A stretch of DNA of 64,000 nt from Tetragonia tetragonoides (Eukaryota > Streptophyta > Magnoliopsida > Caryophyllales > Aizoaceae): assembly GCA_038025085.1 (NCBI GenBank), contig CM076140.1, forward strand, positions 38,377,501-38,441,500, in the 5' to 3' direction. Each line of letters starts with the position of its first letter. Within the stretch, counting starts at the first letter, position 1. Both the position numbers and the translations under genes were made by a program. Shown here one piece after another: positions 58,161 through 64,000 of this stretch. The notes beneath the pieces are model-generated. The model was given only the letters and a program-made list of their open reading frames with translations. It did not search any database and was not told the DNA's origin.

Positions 58161-59364
58161 GTCCTTGTAGGACCAGGCGATACATCCGTATAATTCTTTA
58201 GGAGTGTTACGAATTGTTCGCGTTCATTAGATGTTAAAGACAAGCCTATTTGCACGTGGCGAGGCTCGTCATTAGCTGCAATATTTATTGTCTCTGTTTC
58301 TTCGACTATTGAAGTCTTTTGTTCATGTTCGATTAATGCTTTGATGACTTCTTTTGGCAATTCCGTTGTATCCTCTGAATTATTAGAAATGAGGCAATCG
58401 AGTAAACAAAATCGACACTCATAATATTAATAGAAGCGGACAATACATCAATGAGGTCATCACTAAGGACCTTAGTAATAGCAGGAATAGAGTAGGGTGG
58501 ACTACCCGACTCTTCTAGGATAACAGACTCAGAATCAGACTCGGACTCGGAATCAGACTCAGAATCAGAAATGGGCCCCTCTGTAGGACCGTTGCGAATC
58601 GTGAACTTGTACTTGACTCCCTTGACTGGAGTCCACTTTGTCTCGTGCTTCTAGGTGGTGTGATCGGCCCCGATTGAGGCGATCAGCTTGGACGGATCGA
58701 ACCCTTCATTAAAAAGCACAGTAAGGGGAAGTTTGGTTGTTGTCTCTTCGTATTGGCGACGTTCTTTGCCAAATAGTAGCCCAAAATCGTTGGGTGCCAT
58801 GTCATTAGCCCAATCTTTGGTGGATCGGTCCTCATTAGGAGGTACAGGTGTGTCTTCGCTCATGGTGAAGCAGTCTTTGAATGATTCAAAGCCTGGGATT
58901 AGGATCCCGTTAATTGTGTACGGTTCAGGGAATCCATAGTAAGGATATGGGTCGCCTTCTTGAAGAAATTGTCCATTGAGGGTAAGCGGATAAGGATCCA
59001 TGTTGTATGGAACAGGTTTGTTGGTTGCGCGGGCTCTTTTCTTAGCCATTTCCTTGGTTATGTAGGCTCTAACTTCTTGCCTTGTGGGCCTGTAGCCCAA
59101 CCCAAATAGATGATTTTTGATCTTGGTATTCCAGCAGATTTCAGCTACCTTGGGATGAGGGTCCAAAGTGGTGCCTGGAACGTGGCCTTGTTTTCTGAGT
59201 AAAGCATTCACATTGAGTGTGGGCTCTATTGTTTCTATGAAAGCTATCTTCTCGAAGCCCCATAACTCCTCGTCTTGTTCATTATGCTCTATCTTTAGGA
59301 CTGGAGCTTTCTCAATCTGGGCTACCATAGTGTCAGCGTAGACTTCCAAGGTGGATCCTGCCAA
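58148..59364 (-). pseudogene. Pro-RT linker region of element C
   Basis: From 59364 the frame encodes a linker (GLGYRPTRQEVRAYI, DPYPYYGFPEPYTI) to a stop at 58651. A Ser/Asp/Glu-rich stretch (about 58570-58520) and a 70-codon piece (58360-58148) with RHVQIGLSL lead into RT. Stops and shifts break the chain. The zinc-knuckle module seen in A is absent. Confidence 0.65.
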
Positions 59365-60186
59365 GGATAGCTTTACCTTTTGATGCAGGGTTGAGGCTAC
59401 AGCATTTAGCCCGTGTAACCAGGGCCTTCCTAAGAGTAGGTTGAAGGTGGATGGAATATCAATTACATGGAACTAAACGATTTTCTCGATGGGCCCAATA
59501 TTTATATTCATGGAGAAAGTACCCAATACATTCCTCTTGGAATTATCATAGGCCCTTAGCCCTTGTGCAGAATGCGCGAGGTTGTTGCAATCTATTTTGA
59601 GGTGTTCAACAGTCCTCAAGGGGCACACATTTACAGCTGAGACATTGTCCACTAAAGTCACAGGGACCTGTCTTTGTTGACAGATTACGGTCAGATAAAG
59701 GGCTTTGTTGTGGTGAATACCTTGAGGTGGAAGGTCTTTATCAGAAAAAGTGACGGGTGTGGGTGACTTTCCTTGAACCAGGAGGTTGACTACCTCTTCA
59801 GGGGTGGCATTTGGAGAAATGGTGGTTGCATTCACGGCTTCTAGCACGGCCCTTCTATGAGTGAGAGAAGTGGTCAACAGTTGCAAGATGGATATATCAA
59901 CTTTTGTTCTTTGTAGTTGTTTGAGGATGTTGGTCCCATCGTCCTCTTTTGCCATTTCTCTTTGGGCCGAAACCCTATTGGGGATTGTTACAGGCTCTAC
60001 GGGTTGGATTTGGGATGGATCCATATGGATATTTTTGGGCCTGAACTGGCGTCTTGATCTTGTGAGGTAGTTGAGGGATTTATCATCCTCTTCTTTCTCA
60101 TCATCGGAGATGTCATACCAAGCCTTGCCATTGGCTATGTCATGGACTTGAGGAGTCAGCACGTCTTCTAGATCAGTATGTGACAC
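59365..60186 (-). pseudogene. Protease region of element C
   Basis: The motif reads LVDNVSAVNVCP; A has DNGS, so the Gly next to the catalytic Asp is Val here. After GPIEKIV a stop occurs at about 59473, then FNLLLGRPWLHGL continues. The N-terminal part has HRRAVLEAVNATTIS and PTPVTFSDKDLPPQG, similar to A. Confidence 0.75.
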
Positions 60187-60236
60187 ATTATCTTCCTCAT
60201 CACTATCCCACAGGCCGCAAACGTCCAGCGTGGGCC

Positions 60237-61673
60237 TTAGGCTTGGGTATGGTGGTATGGCCTGCCAATAGGAGTGATCAGATAGGAGGGATCGAACCCT
60301 TCTTCTATGTCAATGGCAAAAGAATTCCCGACGGGGTTATTGTTGTTGCTGGGTGGCAGCGCATCTTTAGGCAATGGTATAGTGCCATTATCGAACAAAT
60401 CCTGAATTTTATCCTGGAGAGTGTAACACTTTTCAGTATCATGTCCACGCCCCCTATGGTATTTGCAGAATGCAGACTCGTTCCAATACGGTGATCTTTT
60501 CTCTACAGGTGGATCGGGAGTAGGCCCAATCGGATGTAGATAGTCTCCTTTGATCAATTTGTCTAAGGCCTTGACATAAGGCATTCCGAGGGGAGTATAC
60601 CTTCTTGGACGCCTGTCAGCAATGGCGTTCACCTCATTTCCTCTACTTGTGGAGGCATGGTTGGTATTAATGTACTTCTTATCCTTATACCCACTTGTAT
60701 TGTTATTGTAAGTGACCTTGTTCTTTCCTCTTTGGAGTTGGTCATCTTCAATGGCCATGCCTACTTCAGTTAGTTGGGCATAGGTGATTATGGGTTGAAA
60801 CTTCATGTGTTCGCGGTACTCAGATGCGAAATTTTGGACTAGCATTCTAAGTTGATCCCTTTCAGATGGGCGATCAATCATTTCAGCAACCTTAGCTCTC
60901 CACCTTCTCACGAAATTGGTGAACCCTTCTTTGTCACCTTGTTTGGTGATATCCAATTCTCCTAATGTCATGGGAGGCAAGACATTGTCGGCATACCTTT
61001 CGAGGAACAAAGTAGATAAATCCTCCCATTTTTGCAACTTTTGGGTGGGCAATTTGTAGAACCAGGCCCTGACAGCAGGATCCAAAGTTCGGGGAAAGAG
61101 GTGAACATACAGCTCTTGTTCAATGCCTCTAAGGCCCAATGCAGTAGTGAAAGCTCTAATATGATCTTTTGGATCATCGGTTCCTTTGAAAGTAGGAACT
61201 TCACGCATGGAAAACTTAGTGGGTAATTTTCCCTTGATGTGGGGAGCATAGCCTTTAGAATTGAGGATCATGTCGTTAAAGACACGACTTTTGCTAAGGA
61301 CAGATTCAAGCCTGTTCAGTTTGGCTTGGAGTTCTTGGACCTCTTTAGTGGAGGGTTCGGCCTTTTCCACATCGGTCTTGGGCTCATCATCATCCCTAGT
61401 AGGGGGATCCAATTTAGCGACACAGGCTTCCATATCAGTGAATCTAGCATTCATAGCGACCATTTGGGCTAAAAGGTCGTTCATCTTTTGGTTAGCGGTT
61501 TTCTCAGTGTCTCCAGACATATCGGACTTAGGTGAACTAGGTGGTGAGGCTCGAGGTGACAAGGCCGTGTGTGAAGGTAATCGAGCCAAATGGGGCCCAC
61601 GAACTGTGCTTGTGGTGAAGGTTTGAACGACAACTTGCGGATTAACCTCTTGCTGGACTCGTCCCTCTCCCAT
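60237..61673 (-). CDS. gag: gag of element C (intact 478-codon frame)
   Basis: ATG at 61673, stop at 60237. The N-terminus is Ser/Pro-rich, with a coiled-coil-like region (MNDLLAQMVAMNARF, KLNRLESVLSKS). The Gag core follows: GKLPTKFSMREVPTF, DHIRAFTTALGLRG and WFYKLPTQKLQKWEDLSTLF. A C-H-H-C knuckle, FCKYHRGRGHDTEKC, lies near 60480-60436. The closest relative here is A's gag. Protease lies about 50 bp further on. Confidence 0.9.
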   Translation of the reverse strand: MGEGRVQQEVNPQVVVQTFTTSTVRGPHLARLPSHTALSPRASPPSSPKSDMSGDTEKTANQKMNDLLAQMVAMNARFTDMEACVAKLDPPTRDDDEPKTDVEKAEPSTKEVQELQAKLNRLESVLSKSRVFNDMILNSKGYAPHIKGKLPTKFSMREVPTFKGTDDPKDHIRAFTTALGLRGIEQELYVHLFPRTLDPAVRAWFYKLPTQKLQKWEDLSTLFLERYADNVLPPMTLGELDITKQGDKEGFTNFVRRWRAKVAEMIDRPSERDQLRMLVQNFASEYREHMKFQPIITYAQLTEVGMAIEDDQLQRGKNKVTYNNNTSGYKDKKYINTNHASTSRGNEVNAIADRRPRRYTPLGMPYVKALDKLIKGDYLHPIGPTPDPPVEKRSPYWNESAFCKYHRGRGHDTEKCYTLQDKIQDLFDNGTIPLPKDALPPSNNNNPVGNSFAIDIEEGFDPSYLITPIGRPYHHTQA

Positions 61674-62715
61674 TCCCTAGGACCGGGATCTTTACTCCTA
61701 CCAATTCTGGACATAAAAAGGCCCGTTTAAGAAAATAGGAAATAAATGGGAAACTCCACAGAATAAAGATTTTTATTCTAAAACAAATGTGGGAAGAGAA
61801 TCTAGCACTAATCCTCAACATGGTGATCTTGTGGGAAAGACGCGATATTATGTAAATAGCATATTCTAGTCAATGATCTTTCGATATTATTAGAATTATA
61901 AATACTCTTGACTTGCATATGGGATAAAATTCCCTAATTTAAGGAAAGGAGATGTACTATTGACTTGCATATGGAATAAAATTGGACTCTCTTTTTTTAT
62001 TTGGTGAAAGATCATTGACGGGAATATATTATTTGCATGCAATCTAATTCTTAGGGAAAGGAACGTCTTCCTAACATGATCACTAGCGTCATCGGAGTCA
62101 TACAGGGATTCTACTTCCTAAAAAGAAAAGGATCCTAGACTCTATTTGTAAACTTGACAAAAAGCACAAGCAAACAAAAGGGAAACCTTCCCTATCCAGG
62201 ACTCAAAAAAGGAATCCTAAGGGGGATCTAATCCTAATATTCTATGGAACTAATCACATAGTAAGGAAACAATTAATCATAATATGGTAAGTAAATCAAT
62301 TATCACCTTGATATGGACTATGGGACATAATGCAATAGTTGACACAATCTATGGTTACATATGGTAACCCACGACCGGATGCGTTTCGTCATCTATGGGG
62401 TGCATAGTAAGACTAGACGTACCGTTTTACACATCTCGAATGGAAATATGTAAATTCCATGGGGTGAAACACGATTATGTGCAAAGGTAATTCGGACCGA
62501 GTGGGTCACCGGCCTAAGTCATAGACAATGTTCCAAAGGGTAATTCCTGTTTATGGAGAGGTGATGTCTTTCGAGTTCTTGCGATGATAACGCATGCAAT
62601 ATGAATGATATGGATGCAAGAGCAAAGAAAACAAACACATACGGTAATTGAACCAAATAGCTAAAATAAATTATTGACATGGATAAGTGTTCGAATTACA
62701 CCCTCTTGTTATTTG
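61674..62715 (-). other. Untranslated leader of element C
   Basis: About 1 kb between gag start and primer site, AT-rich. GTCAATGATCTTTC (about 61870) and its inverse GAAAGATCATTGAC (about 62005) form an inverted repeat of about 14 bp flanking about 130 bp. No ORF or other gene is seen. Confidence 0.4.
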
Positions 62716-64000
62716 TCCCCAGTGAAGTCGCCACTGTAAGAACCCTCGCCTCTTCCCGACTCTCCATTAAAATCGTGATTTTATTCGATTGGGATTAATG
62801 GTTCTTAATAAAAAGTCATTTGTAATTTAATTTAATTATGGGGAATAACAATTTGCAAATAAGAAGCACCACCAATTTTTAAGGAAACAATTGGAAACCA
62901 TCAAAAGTGCACCCAATTCCTATTGGGAATTAACTCATGCCCATGGGGACTAAATATTGAGTTCCGGGGGTGTAGGTACGAAATAAACAAAACGAATCTC
63001 ATCTAAATCGCCCGTATAAACGGCCTCTACTAAGCTTATCCATGTCAAATATTTATTTATACTATATGGTTCCATACAAGTCCGGTCGTCCAAGATCCTA
63101 AATTAACTAGGCGGGTTAAAGACAACCAAATTACCTATGTTATCACTTCGTACAATTTATATCCAATTTACATGCATACTATTAACAAGCATAAACAAGG
63201 TATAAAGCATTAAATTAACGTTCCAACCTACCGCACTTTGCTAAACGCGCCAAGCATTATATATGCACATCAATAAAAATGTTAGTAACTTCAAAAGAAG
63301 AACAATGCAAAGATATTAACTTTATGCTAAAATAAACCTAGGAGGCTGCTATATGCATGCAAAAACTAAAAAAAGATGCAAACTTGCATAACTAATAAAA
63401 AAGATGCTAACTTTATAAACTAAACATGCATAATTATATACAGGACTCAAAGCATGCAAATTTATTCATCCATAATCAAAAGCTAAATAAAACATGATTG
63501 ATAAATAGTAAACAAGAGATTTAATAAAGAGTTTAGGCCCTCAGGATGGTTAACCTGGACGTTCTATTCGAACGGGACTAGTAGAATTGGAATTGCTCTT
63601 CGATCTTGGGTGCTAGGCTAGGTGTAATGCTTGCTTGGATCTTCAGATTTTTGAATTCTCTTTGATTTGGGGAAATATGTCCTGTCAATGCTCTCAAAAT
63701 TATGAACTGACTGACCTCCTGCAAAAGAGGGTAAAGAGGAGTATTTATAGAGTTGGGAGACGGATTTTGGGGCTTAGGCTAAGAAACCCGGCGCCACAGC
63801 TTGGCTCAGCCAAAAAACCGGCTCAGCGGCCACTCGGAGGGTACCTGGGGCCTGCGGCTACTGCTGGGGCTCAGCGGCTGGCCAGAAGGCCCCCGCTATC
63901 ACGCGCTTGCCGCCGGGCAGGTAGCGATAGCTGCTGGACCTGACGGCACGCGTGTGACTAGGGTTTTTGACCTTTTGTGCTCATTAAATTACAAAATTGC
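62716..64000 (-). repeat. Primer-binding site and partial 5' LTR of element C
   Basis: TGGCGACTTCACTGGGGA (62733-62716) adjoins the LTR end CTTACA at 62735. The LTR continues to the window edge (1266 of about 1521 bp). A TATA box (TCTATAAATACTCC) lies near 63742-63755 and AGCGGC sites at about 63823-63880. In the first about 150 aligned bases I count about ten differences from the 3' LTR. Confidence 0.85.

Larger units (their letters stand above)
46791..64000 (-). mobile_element. Tat retrotransposon C, more than 17 kb, cut at the window edge
   Basis: The 3' LTR is 46791-48311 and the 5' LTR runs from 62735 past 64000. In between, from right to left: primer site, gag, protease, RT, RNase H, integrase, then two genes on the plus strand (DUF7745-like, PMD), the 66-bp array and the polypurine tract. 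C lies inside D's PMD exon 2. RT and RNase H are present, unlike in A. Frameshifts and lost catalytic residues make it inactive. Confidence 0.85.

Overview
The window looks like a transposon-packed stretch of a flowering-plant nuclear genome, most likely a eudicot. Evidence is the AT-rich DNA, Ty3/gypsy elements of the Tat (Ogre/Retand-like), Athila-like and chromovirus types, a SIRE/Maximus-like Ty1/copia element, a Mutator-like (MULE) element with OTU and plant-mobile-domain (PMD) genes, short GT..AG introns and long AAT runs. I found no clear host gene, tRNA, rRNA, bacterial gene or CRISPR array. Family names rest on recognising motifs by eye.

Layout, left to right. 1-~4910: right part of a MULE, with the end of the transposase plus OTU domain (+) and a convergent three-exon PMD gene (-), followed by a very long AAT repeat and an inverted-repeat cluster. 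~4910-9207: Athila/LARD-like element F (+), which the MULE seems to interrupt. 9208-17152: right half of Tat element B (+). 17153-19128: right end of Athila-like element G. 19129-21640: an LTR-like stretch and an unassigned minus-strand ORF. 21640-22159 and 36698-38399: two halves of one SIRE-like copia element H (-), split by the complete Tat element A (22160-36697, +). 38400-39037: a Tat-type LTR joining copia to chromovirus sequence. 39038-43491: chromovirus E (-). 43492-46790: the 3' end of Tat element D (-). 46791-64000 and beyond: Tat element C (-), of the same family as D and inserted in D's PMD gene.

The striking theme is a shared cargo. A, B and C, which fall into two diverged families (A/B and C/D), carry two extra genes between the integrase and the 3' LTR, both antisense to gag-pol: a DUF7745-like gene next to integrase, then a seven-exon PMD (MAIN-like) gene. 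D keeps the start of the same PMD gene. Clusters of AGCGGC/GCCGCT half-sites, perfect GCCGCTAGCGGC palindromes in A/B, lie at the LTR promoter and upstream of both antisense genes. The MULE carries a PMD gene too, with its own inverted-repeat cluster upstream. My inference is that the two proteins and the shared sites form a transposon-borne regulatory module, perhaps for anti-silencing. All copies here carry some disabling mutations, so function must be tested on intact relatives.
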